From CAZQQN01 sp964595485 (GTDB lineage Bacteria; Bacteroidota; Bacteroidia; CAILMK01; CAYYUA01), in assembly GCA_964595485.1 (NCBI GenBank), contig CAZQQN010000001.1, forward strand, positions 62,001-126,000: a stretch of 64,000 nt of DNA, given 5' to 3'. Below are positions 45,734 through 55,800 of this stretch, piece after piece. Numbering within the stretch: the first letter of the stretch is position 1; each line of letters begins with the position of its first letter. Under the pieces are notes generated by a model that saw only the letters and a program-made list of their open reading frames with translations, made no database searches and had not been told where the DNA came from. The position numbers and the translations under genes are program-made.

Positions 45734-48376
45734 ATGAAAGAAAAAATTCTGAGTTTATTTGTTCCGCTCTTTTGTATCCATTTCGTTTCGGCACAGTCTA
45801 TAGGTAAAGATACCAAAGGAGAAGGTATGTGGTTACCTATTGTGCTTGAAAAAATGCATGAGAAGGAGATGAAGCAGAAAGGAATGAAGATAGATGCCGA
45901 GGATATATACAATATAAACAAAGGCAGCATTAAAGATGCCATCATCCGCTTAAATGGCGGCTCCTGCACGGCAGAGATTGTGTCAGAAGATGGCCTGCTC
46001 TTTACCAATCACCATTGTGCTTATGACATGATTTCCAAGCATAGCACAAAAGAAAATAATTACCTGGAAGAGGGGTTCTGGGCTGAAAGCTACGAAGATG
46101 AAATCCCTAACGAAAATTATACAGCTTCACGTTTAGTTAGAATGAAAGATGTTACCAATGCTGTCGTTCCTGTATTGGATACGGTAGAGGGCCGCATGAA
46201 AAGAAGGGTCAAAAAGCAGCTTTTTGATTCTCTAAAAAATGCTGCAACTGAGGATACGCATTATAACGCCAGTATTGAATCCATGTACCATGGCAATGAA
46301 TATTACCTAATGGTTTATGAAACCTTTAAGGATATTCGATTAGTAGGAGCTCCTCCTTCTGATATTGGTAAATTTGGTGGCGACACCGATAACTGGAGTT
46401 GGCCCCGCCACACCGGTGACTTTTCTGTATTGCGCATTTACACCGGCCCTGATGGCAAGCCGGCAACCTACCGTGAAGATAACAAGCCTTATCAACCAAA
46501 GCATCATTTACCCATTTCTTTAAAAGGTTTTGAAAAGGGGGATTTTTCAATGATTATGGGTTATCCGGGTAATACGGATCGCTATTTGACCTCCTCTGCC
46601 ATCCGGCATAAAATGAAGGAAGAAGAACCTACCATTATTGAGGTCTGGGATGTGCTCCTCGAAAACATGGAAGAAAAGATGGAAGAGAGTGAAGAAGCTG
46701 AGCTTAAATTGGCTTCTCTCCATGCTGGTATTTCCAATTACTTTAAATATTACAAAGGCCAATTAAAAGGACTGAAAAATTATGATCTGATAAAGAAAAA
46801 AGCTGAAAAAGAGGAAGGTTTCAAGGATTGGGTTGAAAAGAATGAAAAAAGAGAAGATAAATACGGAGATGTATTAAATACCATTGAAAAGGAATACAAT
46901 AACATTGACAAAGTTTCTCCAGGTTTTTATTATTACCGGTATGGGTTTAGGTTAATGCAAAGTATCCGGTATGCTAACCGTTTTAATCAATTCAAAAACC
47001 AACTTCAATCCCTGAAAGCAAGTGATGCAAAACAAAATAAAATTGATACGCTGGTTAAGGATTTTCAGGCTCGAGCCGAAGAATTCTTTGGCGATACCTA
47101 CGTAGGCATGCAAAAGTCAACGCTTCGGGATTTGATGGTTATGTATGGTAATAATGTTCCTGAGGATCAACGGCCTGATTTTTTCAATAACCTGATACAA
47201 AGGAATCCCGGAAAATCCATAGAAAAGACTGTTAACGATTACATGGATAAACTTTTCCGTATTCCGCCAAAACGGAGACAGGATTTATTAGGTTATGCCA
47301 TTCGTCTTCATCACCTACAAAAAGGTGGTGTGAATGATAGTTTAGCCAAATCTTTGAAAAAAGATATTTTAGCTTATCAGAGGAAAGTTGGTTCTGAACA
47401 AGCAAGGCAAAACTTCCAGGAAACATTGATGGGTTTTGTCCAAATGACTAACCAGGATGACCTTCCCTTTGCGATAAAAAAATGGATGGAGGAATCAGAC
47501 GAAAAAGATCCCAGCACAGTGGTGAAGGATAAGGTTCAGGATATGTTTAGTGGAGGTTTATTTGGCAATGAGAGCCTTCTGACAGACACAAGTAGCGTAA
47601 AGGATGCTTTTGATGATCTGGAACCAGAAATGATAAAGAAGGATCCGCTGATCAAAGTGGCCAAAGACCTTGAAAAATTTGATGATTTGAGTAAAGAATC
47701 CCTTGTTTTTGATTCATCAAAAACCATGTCATTCCTTGGAAACCCCAATACCTGGGATCTTAAAAATGAAGAATTTTTATCATTCGGGGACAAAATGTCG
47801 AGTTTCTTCCGGATGAACTATGCCAGACCTTATAGACAGGCAAAAAGCAAGATCAATGATCAAATGTCCCTTTTTATGGAAGGGTTGAGGAAATGGCAGG
47901 ACGATAAAGTGTTTTACCCTAACGCCAATTCAACCTTGCGGGTGAATGATGGTGTTATTGAGCCTTATTTACCCAAAGATGCAGTTAAGTACCGGCATTA
48001 TACCACACAAAAAGGAATAATGGAAAAAGAAGATCCTGAAGATGAAGAATTCCGGGTTCCTGAAAGGTTAAAAAAGCTCATCCAAGAAAAAGATTTCGGG
48101 CGTTATGGCACTGATGGGACACTTAAACTTTGCTTCCTTACTGATAATGATATAACAGGTGGTAATAGCGGTAGCCCTGTTATAAACGGGAACGGCAATC
48201 TTATGGGAATTGCTTTTGATGGCAACTGGGAATCCATGACCGGGGATTTGGTTATCAATGAATCGGTCAACCGGACGATCAGCGTAGATATCCGGTATGT
48301 ACTTTTTGTCATTGACAAATTTGCTAATGCTGATCACATCATGAATGAGCTCGATATTATCAAGAAAGAAGGGTAG
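45734..48376 (+). CDS. S46 family dipeptidyl-peptidase, DPP7-like
   Basis: An 880-residue exopeptidase, signal peptide 1-20 (ending VSAQ). The chymotrypsin-like domain has the catalytic His in LLFTNHHCAYD (about 88-98) and Ser812 in TGGNSGSPV. A helical cap domain lies between (about 270-650). Soon after the Ser comes FDGNWESM. A Gly at this place is typical of DPP7, which prefers hydrophobic P1 residues; DPP11 has Arg for acidic residues. It removes dipeptides from oligopeptides in the periplasm, feeding amino acids to the cell. Confidence 0.92.
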   Translation: MKEKILSLFVPLFCIHFVSAQSIGKDTKGEGMWLPIVLEKMHEKEMKQKGMKIDAEDIYNINKGSIKDAIIRLNGGSCTAEIVSEDGLLFTNHHCAYDMISKHSTKENNYLEEGFWAESYEDEIPNENYTASRLVRMKDVTNAVVPVLDTVEGRMKRRVKKQLFDSLKNAATEDTHYNASIESMYHGNEYYLMVYETFKDIRLVGAPPSDIGKFGGDTDNWSWPRHTGDFSVLRIYTGPDGKPATYREDNKPYQPKHHLPISLKGFEKGDFSMIMGYPGNTDRYLTSSAIRHKMKEEEPTIIEVWDVLLENMEEKMEESEEAELKLASLHAGISNYFKYYKGQLKGLKNYDLIKKKAEKEEGFKDWVEKNEKREDKYGDVLNTIEKEYNNIDKVSPGFYYYRYGFRLMQSIRYANRFNQFKNQLQSLKASDAKQNKIDTLVKDFQARAEEFFGDTYVGMQKSTLRDLMVMYGNNVPEDQRPDFFNNLIQRNPGKSIEKTVNDYMDKLFRIPPKRRQDLLGYAIRLHHLQKGGVNDSLAKSLKKDILAYQRKVGSEQARQNFQETLMGFVQMTNQDDLPFAIKKWMEESDEKDPSTVVKDKVQDMFSGGLFGNESLLTDTSSVKDAFDDLEPEMIKKDPLIKVAKDLEKFDDLSKESLVFDSSKTMSFLGNPNTWDLKNEEFLSFGDKMSSFFRMNYARPYRQAKSKINDQMSLFMEGLRKWQDDKVFYPNANSTLRVNDGVIEPYLPKDAVKYRHYTTQKGIMEKEDPEDEEFRVPERLKKLIQEKDFGRYGTDGTLKLCFLTDNDITGGNSGSPVINGNGNLMGIAFDGNWESMTGDLVINESVNRTISVDIRYVLFVIDKFANADHIMNELDIIKKEG

Positions 48377-48399
48377 TTAACCAAAAATGTATTTGGAGA

Positions 48400-48435
48400 T
48401 AAAAAAACCCGGGTTACCTGACCCGGGTTTTTTTA
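48400..48435. terminator. Bidirectional terminator
   Basis: AAAAAAACCCGGGTTACCTGACCCGGGTTTTTTT is a near-perfect palindromic hairpin with an A run on one side and a T run on the other. It lies between the convergent S46 and biotin carboxylase genes and can serve both. Confidence 0.93.
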
Positions 48436-48459
48436 ATAAAGGATCGAAGAGAAAGCTAA

Positions 48460-49950
48460 TCAATAGGCTTTTCGGTTTCTTTGCCAATTTAGATTCTGCC
48501 CAGCCCCGCGGGCAATTTTTTGCTGTTTAGTTTTTTTATCCTCAGCCACAATTTCGGTAGCAAGTGCAGCTGCAATTTGTTCCTCATCCGGTTTTTCCGT
48601 TTTTAAGCTATTAGCGTCAAAATGATTTTGAACAAAATGGGTGTCGTAGTCACCGGATCTAAAATTGGGATGGTTCATCACATAGTTGCCAAAACCCAAG
48701 GTAGAAGCCACGCCTTCTAATTGAAAGTCATTAACGGCCCTTATCATTTTATCTATAGCCGCTTCCCTGGTTTTGTCGTGAGTGACAAGTTTAGCCAACA
48801 TAGGATCATAATAGACCGGTATTTCCTGGTTTTCTTCATAACCACTGTCCGTGCGAACTCCGAAACCGTCTGGCGGCCGGTAAGTGGTTAAATTACCAAT
48901 ATCAGGCAAAAAGTTATTGGTCGGGTCTTCTGCATAAACCCTCAATTCCACGGCGTGTCCATCAATTTGAAGGTCTTCTTGATTGAAGCTTAAAGGCTGT
49001 CCATCGGCAATTCGAATTTGTTCTTTTACGAGGTCGACACCTGTTATCATCTCAGTGATAGGATGTTCTACCTGGAGGCGAGTATTCATCTCCAAGAAGT
49101 AAAAATTCTTTTCTTCATCCATTAGGAATTCCACTGTTCCGGCACCAACGTAATCACATGCTTTGGCTACTCCAATGGCCGCTTCTCCCATTTTTTGACG
49201 TATTTCAGGCGTCATAATACTTGCAGGGGCTTCTTCAATAACCTTTTGGTGCCTTCTTTGTATAGAACATTCCCGCTCATGCAAATAGGCATAATTGCCA
49301 TGCTGGTCACCAAGAATTTGGATTTCTATGTGCCTGGGTGAGCCGATGTATTTTTCAATGAATACAGCCCCATTACCAAAAGAAGAAGAAGCCTCACTAA
49401 TGGCACGGTCCACCTGTTCTTCAAGCTGATTTTCTTCCTCGACTATCCGCATACCTTTTCCACCTCCGCCGGCAGCGGCCTTTATTAAGATCGGATAACC
49501 AGTTTCTTTGGCCACATCTCTGGCTTCCTCAACTTTATCAAGTGGCTCATCTGTTCCGGGCAATAATGGAATGTTATAGCGCTGAACTGCTGCTTTAGCC
49601 GCCAGCTTATCTCCCATGGTTTCAATCGATTCACCAGTGGGGCCTATGAAGGTTAAGCCTGCCTTTTCTACTTTTCTGGCAAAATCCGGGTTTTCAGAAA
49701 GGAAGCCATAGCCGGGGTGTATAGCTTCTACTCCTCTTGCTTTTGCTTCCTCTAATATCAAGTCTGTCTTTAAATAGGATTCATTGGAAGGCGCTGGTCC
49801 CAATCTAAATGCTTCATCGGCTTTTTTGACAAATGGGGCCAGCCGGTCAGCATCTGAATATACGGCAACCGTTTGAATGCCTAATTCTTTCAAAGATCTG
49901 ATAATCCGTAATGCAATTTCTCCTCGATTAGCTATTAAAACTTTCTTCAT
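48460..49950 (-). CDS. Biotin carboxylase subunit of an acyl-CoA carboxylase
   Basis: The protein has 496 residues from the ATG at 49950; four extra codons upstream are possible. The N-terminus MKKVLIANRGEIALRIIRSL, ATP-grasp glycine loop KAAAGGGGKGMRIV, and EMNTRLQVEHPITEMITG are intact. It carboxylates biotin with bicarbonate and ATP. At about 500 residues with a charged C-terminal tail it fits the propionyl-CoA-type carboxylases better than the 450-residue AccC. No biotin carrier or carboxyltransferase gene is adjacent. The 166-residue gene upstream is 28 bases away. Confidence 0.88.
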   Translation of the reverse strand: MKKVLIANRGEIALRIIRSLKELGIQTVAVYSDADRLAPFVKKADEAFRLGPAPSNESYLKTDLILEEAKARGVEAIHPGYGFLSENPDFARKVEKAGLTFIGPTGESIETMGDKLAAKAAVQRYNIPLLPGTDEPLDKVEEARDVAKETGYPILIKAAAGGGGKGMRIVEEENQLEEQVDRAISEASSSFGNGAVFIEKYIGSPRHIEIQILGDQHGNYAYLHERECSIQRRHQKVIEEAPASIMTPEIRQKMGEAAIGVAKACDYVGAGTVEFLMDEEKNFYFLEMNTRLQVEHPITEMITGVDLVKEQIRIADGQPLSFNQEDLQIDGHAVELRVYAEDPTNNFLPDIGNLTTYRPPDGFGVRTDSGYEENQEIPVYYDPMLAKLVTHDKTREAAIDKMIRAVNDFQLEGVASTLGFGNYVMNHPNFRSGDYDTHFVQNHFDANSLKTEKPDEEQIAAALATEIVAEDKKTKQQKIARGAGQNLNWQRNRKAY

Positions 49951-49978
49951 GGCTACAAACAATTATGCGTGCTTATCA

Positions 49979-50479
49979 TTAAGAGGGGTTTTCAGGGTGA
50001 TCTTCTGATGGGTCTTCAATCATTTCCAAATTCAACAAATCCTGTTCCGATGGCGATATGGACCCCATTTTTAAAAAGCCACCAGAAGCTTCTGCTATAT
50101 GAACTGCAAAACTCTTAAAACTTTCGTAAAGAGAAATGGCTGTGGACTGCGGCAACTTTTTAAGGACAGGGTTTACATTTTTTAATTCCTCGCCTGCTTT
50201 TTGGGCCATATACCCATGGTTGAGGGCATAATGGCTATACTCCTCCAACTTTTGTTTGAGGCAATCTGAAAATGTTTCTTCTACGTGGCGGTAGAAATCC
50301 TGTAAATTTTTATCGCCTTTGGCTGAGCGAAATTTTGAAATTTTCTGGCCCCATTCTTTCTCTTTTTGATCAATTTCATGATCAGCACCACCGATCCGGA
50401 TTGTAATTAAGGCTGGTGCTTCCAATAAGCAATTGATCTCTCCTTCAGTCAAATTTTCAAGACCATAAATCATAAGCAT
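49979..50479 (-). CDS. Unknown protein, weakly TerB-like
   Basis: A 166-residue, mostly helical, acidic protein without a signal peptide. PALITIRIGGADHEIDQKEKEWGQKI and a later AEASGGFLKMGSISPSEQDLLNLEMI give the pattern of a TerB-like helical bundle with acidic loop residues, but this is a weak resemblance. A Glu/Pro-rich tail ends it. It lies 28 bases upstream of the biotin carboxylase, so they may be co-transcribed. I do not assign a function. Confidence 0.65.
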   Translation of the reverse strand: MLMIYGLENLTEGEINCLLEAPALITIRIGGADHEIDQKEKEWGQKISKFRSAKGDKNLQDFYRHVEETFSDCLKQKLEEYSHYALNHGYMAQKAGEELKNVNPVLKKLPQSTAISLYESFKSFAVHIAEASGGFLKMGSISPSEQDLLNLEMIEDPSEDHPENPS

Positions 50480-50690
50480 TGCTTTTATTTTAAGTTGTAA
50501 TTATACATGAATTACATTAAATGGCAAAATAAATGTTATTGATTGATAAAGAAAGCCTCATATTTCCCTGCTCTTTTTGAACAAGCAAAGGGTAACTGCC
50601 TTACATTTGTTAGGCTCAGGCAAACTTTTTTATTGCCAAAGCAACCTAACAGGTTTTCTTCTCGTACAAGTATAGTGAAACAAGGTATTC

Positions 50691-51275
50691 ATGCCGGATG
50701 GTAGTAAAGATAAAGATACGATACCAAATTTAGTGCAAAGGTGTTATCAAGGCGAATCCTTTGCGCAGAAGAAAATTTATGAAAAGTATTTTGGCCTTCT
50801 CATGGGGATTTGCTTGAGGTACTCAAAAGAGAGGGAAGAAGCAAAGGATATTTTACAAGAAGGTTTTATTAAAATCTTTAGTAACATTAAAAAATTTGAG
50901 GACAGTAAGTCTTTGGAAAATTGGATGAAAACAGTGGTTATCAATACAGCAATAGATCGATACCGCAAGAAAATTTCAGAACCTTACCAGGTAACCATGG
51001 AAGAAGCTGATGAACCATCCATAGCAGCAGAAGTTTATGAGGAACTCGATCAACAGGCGTTATTGAATGCCATGCAGCAATTACCGGAAGGTTACCGGGC
51101 GATATTTAACCTTTATGTTATTGAAGGCTTTTCGCATAAAGAAATTGCCGAAAAAGTGGGGATCAATGAAGGCACCTCCAAATCTCAACTGGCTAAGGCC
51201 AGGAATATGTTAAAAGAAAAATTGAGCGAATATTTTCCTACCGATAAGATTGAAGGTAAGGAAAAAACAAAATAG
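50691..51275 (+). CDS. ECF RNA polymerase sigma factor
   Basis: A 194-residue sigma-70 family protein with region 2 (KIYEKYFGLLMGICLRYSKEREEAKDILQEGFIKIFSNIKKFE) and region 4 (LLNAMQQLPEGYRAIFNLYVIEGFSHKEIAEKVGINEGTSKSQLAKARNMLKEKL). There is no region 1.1 or 3, so it is ECF type. It precedes by 14 bases a gene encoding a single-span membrane protein with an anti-sigma-like N-terminus. A signal from the envelope may free it to act on genes such as the giant PKD protein gene 1.6 kb downstream. The targets are inferred. Confidence 0.94.
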   Translation: MPDGSKDKDTIPNLVQRCYQGESFAQKKIYEKYFGLLMGICLRYSKEREEAKDILQEGFIKIFSNIKKFEDSKSLENWMKTVVINTAIDRYRKKISEPYQVTMEEADEPSIAAEVYEELDQQALLNAMQQLPEGYRAIFNLYVIEGFSHKEIAEKVGINEGTSKSQLAKARNMLKEKLSEYFPTDKIEGKEKTK

Positions 51276-51289
51276 GAACCAATTTTAAT

Positions 51290-52750
51290 ATGGCTAATAA
51301 ACCATTCAATATTGACGAGCTTTATCGTAGAGGTTTCCAGAACTGGGAAGCTCCTTACGGCCAAGCTGAAATAGAACAATCCTGGGAAAAAGTTCAACAA
51401 AATCAGGGCTCTGCTTCCGGGGGGTCAGAGTCTGCAACAGGTACAGGGTCAACCGGTAGCACCGCAAGTAGCGGCATTTTTAAGGGTGCGCTTACAGGTT
51501 TGGAAGGGTGGTTAATTGGAGTAGGTGCAGCGCTGATAGTAGGTTCTGGGGCCTTTTACCTTATCAATGAAAATACCAATAAAGACCAAGCGCAAGAAAA
51601 ACAGGAAAACACCAAAGCCGATACGGATCAGAAAGCTCCTGTTAAACCACATGAAGAAAATGACGAGGCAGCCAATAAAAATGAAGGTAGTAATCAAAAT
51701 GATAAGATCAAACAAAAAGAAGACGGATCCCATATATCCGGTAATAAAAATAACACAAAACGGCATTTAGGCGGTGATAAGACCAGCCAATCCTCAACCA
51801 ACGATCAATCAAAAGGGTCCTCTTCATCAGGAGATTCTTACCAGGAAAAATCTGAAATCCATTATCAACAAAAGAATGAAGGTAAAGGTGGAGCGAATGA
51901 TAATGCTGCTAATTCTGAAGAGAATAATAACAATGAAAAAGCTTTACCAAATTTGGTTGTAGGTGATTCAGAAAATAACGCTAATGCCAAGCCCACAGTA
52001 TTGTTATCAAGCAAGATTACCTGCAAAAATCAAGCGATAAAGATAAAGGTAAATGGATTTGAAGCATTTCACCGGGCAACTTACACTACAGATAAACACC
52101 GTTTTAAAAGTGTCAAAAACGAGACCCAAATAAGCTGGGATAGACCTGGCAAATACGAAGTTTCCTTCAAGCTAATGAATGAAAAAACCGGTGATTCTAA
52201 AGTTGTAGCAAAAGATATCCGGGTTCGGGAAACACCTGATGTTGATTTCGTTTATTCTAACACTGGTTACGAGGTTACTTTCAAGAACGTTACTAAAGGA
52301 GCTGAAAAATACCGTTGGTTTTTTGGTGATGGTGAAACAAGCATTAATAAGCAACCCACTCATACTTTTAATCGTAAGGGAGAGAAAAGGGTTTATTTAG
52401 TGGCCACGTCTAAATTTGGCTGTAAAGACACTATGATAAAACAAGCTTACATAGAAGGAAGACCTAAGGTTAAAATACCAGATATCTTTACGCCTAATGG
52501 AGATGGCAAGAACGATAAATTTGTCATTCAGAACCTGACAAAGGTTGACCATTATCATTTGCTGATTCGAAATAGTAAGGGAAATAAGGTTTTTGAAGCC
52601 AATGAGCCCGGATACTACTGGAACGGTTTATTGAATAACAAAGGTCCTGAATGTGAAAGTGGAAGGTACCAGTTCTTTTTGAAGTACCGTTATCCGGAAC
52701 AAGAAAAAGTAAAAGAAAAAACAGGTACCGTCCTGTTAAAACGTGAATAA
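51290..52750 (+). CDS. Membrane-anchored PKD/CHU_C protein, candidate anti-sigma regulator
   Basis: A 486-residue protein with no cleavable signal. The cytoplasmic N-terminus (1-72) begins NIDELYRRGFQNWEAPYGQAEIEQSWEKV, similar to short segments that open membrane regulators next to Bacteroidota ECF sigma genes. One span covers about 73-92. Then come a low-complexity Asn/Lys/Glu/Ser-rich linker (93-225), a PKD module (about 315-395, YRWFFGDGE) and a gliding-associated C-terminal domain (about 398-486, IPDIFTPNGDGKND to GTVLLKRE). The CTD is a T9SS type B sorting signal, odd on a protein whose N-terminus is in the inner membrane. It lies 14 bases behind the sigma gene. Confidence 0.85.
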   Translation: MANKPFNIDELYRRGFQNWEAPYGQAEIEQSWEKVQQNQGSASGGSESATGTGSTGSTASSGIFKGALTGLEGWLIGVGAALIVGSGAFYLINENTNKDQAQEKQENTKADTDQKAPVKPHEENDEAANKNEGSNQNDKIKQKEDGSHISGNKNNTKRHLGGDKTSQSSTNDQSKGSSSSGDSYQEKSEIHYQQKNEGKGGANDNAANSEENNNNEKALPNLVVGDSENNANAKPTVLLSSKITCKNQAIKIKVNGFEAFHRATYTTDKHRFKSVKNETQISWDRPGKYEVSFKLMNEKTGDSKVVAKDIRVRETPDVDFVYSNTGYEVTFKNVTKGAEKYRWFFGDGETSINKQPTHTFNRKGEKRVYLVATSKFGCKDTMIKQAYIEGRPKVKIPDIFTPNGDGKNDKFVIQNLTKVDHYHLLIRNSKGNKVFEANEPGYYWNGLLNNKGPECESGRYQFFLKYRYPEQEKVKEKTGTVLLKRE

Positions 52751-52880
52751 AAACAGGTAATCATCAACTTACAAACTGATATTAATGAACAGTCTGATGT
52801 AACAAATCTTTACGCCTATCTTACAATGTTGCTTTACAGAAAGAAATAAAATATTACTTTTGAAATTTAAATTATACAGT

Positions 52881-55800
52881 ATGAGAATCCTTAAACAAAT
52901 AACAATGCGGCTTAGCTTAGGACTTTTTTTGCTTTTTGGCTTTATTATGGTTTCAAGCCAATCAGTAAATGCGCAGTGCCAGAATGTTTTTTTAACGGCT
53001 AATTCTTATGAAGGCTGTGCACAATCTTCTACGAATTCTGCGGAGAGCATTAAATTTACCCTCGACAGCGTTCCCAATAATTATACTGACCTTAAGTGGA
53101 AATGGGGCGGCAATGAAGGTTCCATTCGGAATCCTGACTCAAACCAGACTCACCAGTACCCTGATGCCGGCACTTATAATCCCAAAGTGGTTATTTACGG
53201 GCCCAACGGTGATTCTCTTTGCCAGGTTGAATTAGCCAATAACGAGGAGATTAACATTTATGATAATCCAACGGCTGACTTTACGGTTACGGGGCAGAGA
53301 ACTCAATGCTTTGCAGGCAATGAGTTTTGCGCTAACCTTAATATTCAAACAAGTGATGATGATGCCCCGATTCCATGTAATAATAAAGTTTTTACCTGGG
53401 GTGATGGTACAAAAGACATATGCAATGACATAGATTGCCATACTTTCGCTAGTTCTGGGGAGTTCACGCAGGTTTTGCAGGTGACTGATACCAATGGTTG
53501 TTTCGACCTTGCAGAAAAGACCTCTTATTTGGAAGTATTAGAGCCAATTAACCCTGATTTTGCCATCAACTTTCCGGATGGCCAGCCGGGTTGCCCAAAA
53601 ACCCCTGTCAAGCTGGAAAACAAAACCAGGGACTCTGGTAGGTTTAAAAGTATAACCTACATCATGGCGGACAGTAGTAAAATGGACACAGTGCCTTTTT
53701 ATGATGATATTCTTTACAAAAAGGGTTTGAGGCAAGATTATGAAGCCGGAAACTTGTGGGCTACGCCTGAGAATTCTAACGGATGGGCAGGTACTGAATA
53801 TACGTATTCAGAAGATGGTGAATTTTTTCCCAAAGTGATTTTGCGGGATACAGTTGGCTGCGAAGACACCTTTGAGTACGAAGCCGGTGTAAGAAATATT
53901 AATTTTTCGCTGGATACAACACCTTTTGTCGATACAACCTGTTTAAGTGACCCATCGCTTGAATATCGTCATAGTAATAGGCCCGATGCATTTGGTAACA
54001 CATGGTTATTCTTAATGGGGACTCCTCAAGCACCTCAGCCTCACATGCCGCCTCCCCAACCCCAGGTTCAAAATACATTCTCCGGCACCCACCAGTATCC
54101 AGGTTACGGGGTAAAACATGTTTATCTAAGGATTACCGAAATACCCAACCAATGCGTTAAGGATACCACTTATTATGGTCAACATGCTATTGTAGGCCCT
54201 CAAGCGCAAATCAATACACCCCCTCAAGAGGCCCCTCCCAATACTATAGTAAATCCCGAGGATAGACCCATTTTTAAATCGCGCTTCATCAATGCAAGGG
54301 TTAAGGAATGCCTTGAGATCAGCTCGATTGATTATGTTACGCGCACGCCTTCCGGTGGGTTTTCAAATACGCAAACCTGGCAAAATACCTCCAATACGTT
54401 ACCTTATCAAATGGTTAAATTCCCGTTCGAGACGGATACATTTTACCATAAAAATGATTCTATACGGCTTGCCAAAGACTCCTTCCTTTTTGATAAATTG
54501 GAAACGAGGGATACGATTGAAAAATCAACCGCAGTGCTGGAGTTTTTGGATACCAATGTGACCCTTGCTTACAATAAAAATTATGGCAGTAATGATACGT
54601 TTTTTGATATCCGCTTCCATAACAACAATGCTTATTTGGTTTGGGGCAAAGCCGATAAGCCGAGCTTCCCTCCTTACCGATTTGTGATTAATTACACGGC
54701 TGGTGACTCAACGGTTTATGAACCGGAACAAGGCTCAAAAGAACCGAGGAATATGCACGATTCGGATCAGTATGATCCTGATTGCAGCGCGCCAAATTTT
54801 GTAAGGTTTACCAATAACTCGATAAAGTTTCGTTTAGTTAGGAATGATTCTGGCGGTAAAAGGGTTCAGCGAGTTGATCCCAACACGCCTTTAGAAATTG
54901 ATTCCGTGTCACCAAACGGGCAGGATACTTTTTTCGTTATTGATTCCATTACCCCCACCAATGATACGATTTACAAAAGGAATACTTATGAAGCTTTTAG
55001 AGGCGCAACACCAACGGATGAAGAAGCTCCCATTCGTGTAGTCGATACAAGTCAACAGCAATATGATGAAAACCATAAAGGTGTTGTTGAATTTTATGCA
55101 GCCAAGGGCTTTGATACGACAGTCATTACTGATAGTGATGTAGATAAACCTGATGACCTGTCTCCTTGGGGTAGTGATAGTTTGAATTATATCTGGCGTT
55201 TTAGTGATCCGGAGGGTGCCATGTGTACCACGCGAACGGAATGGGCTTCAAAGCAGGAAAACTTTTATACAAGAGTGGTGGATACCGTTGCTGTGCCGAG
55301 CTTCCCAAATGACAGTGTCTCTATAAACCTAAGTAGTTATCTGCCAGGTGATTTCGATGATACCGTTAATAATGTAAAAACCAACATCGAGTACCTGAAT
55401 AAATTAGAGAAGCCTTCTGGTGGGCTTTATAACCCTTTCCGTCTATATGGTGAAAATTATGATCTGCTATATGATCCTATCAGCGGGCCAAATCTTAGGA
55501 TATGGGATGATTCCCTTGACGCTAAAGATACTATAATATTTGCGATCCGGGCCGGGGATACCTCAATGGCCGGTAAAAATTGCAATTTTTCCACGGCACC
55601 TGCCCCGTACCACCTTTATGACAGTACGGGATGTTGGCCGGTTACACTTGAAGTAGATGATACGGTTACCGGCTGTAATTCAACAGATAATATTCAGATT
55701 CATATGGAGCCCCCACGTGCAGATTGGGGTAAGGACTTTTATTATGAAGATCGTTCTAAATTGCTTACTCCTAGCTATAGCGGTGCCAGTGAATTCCTGC

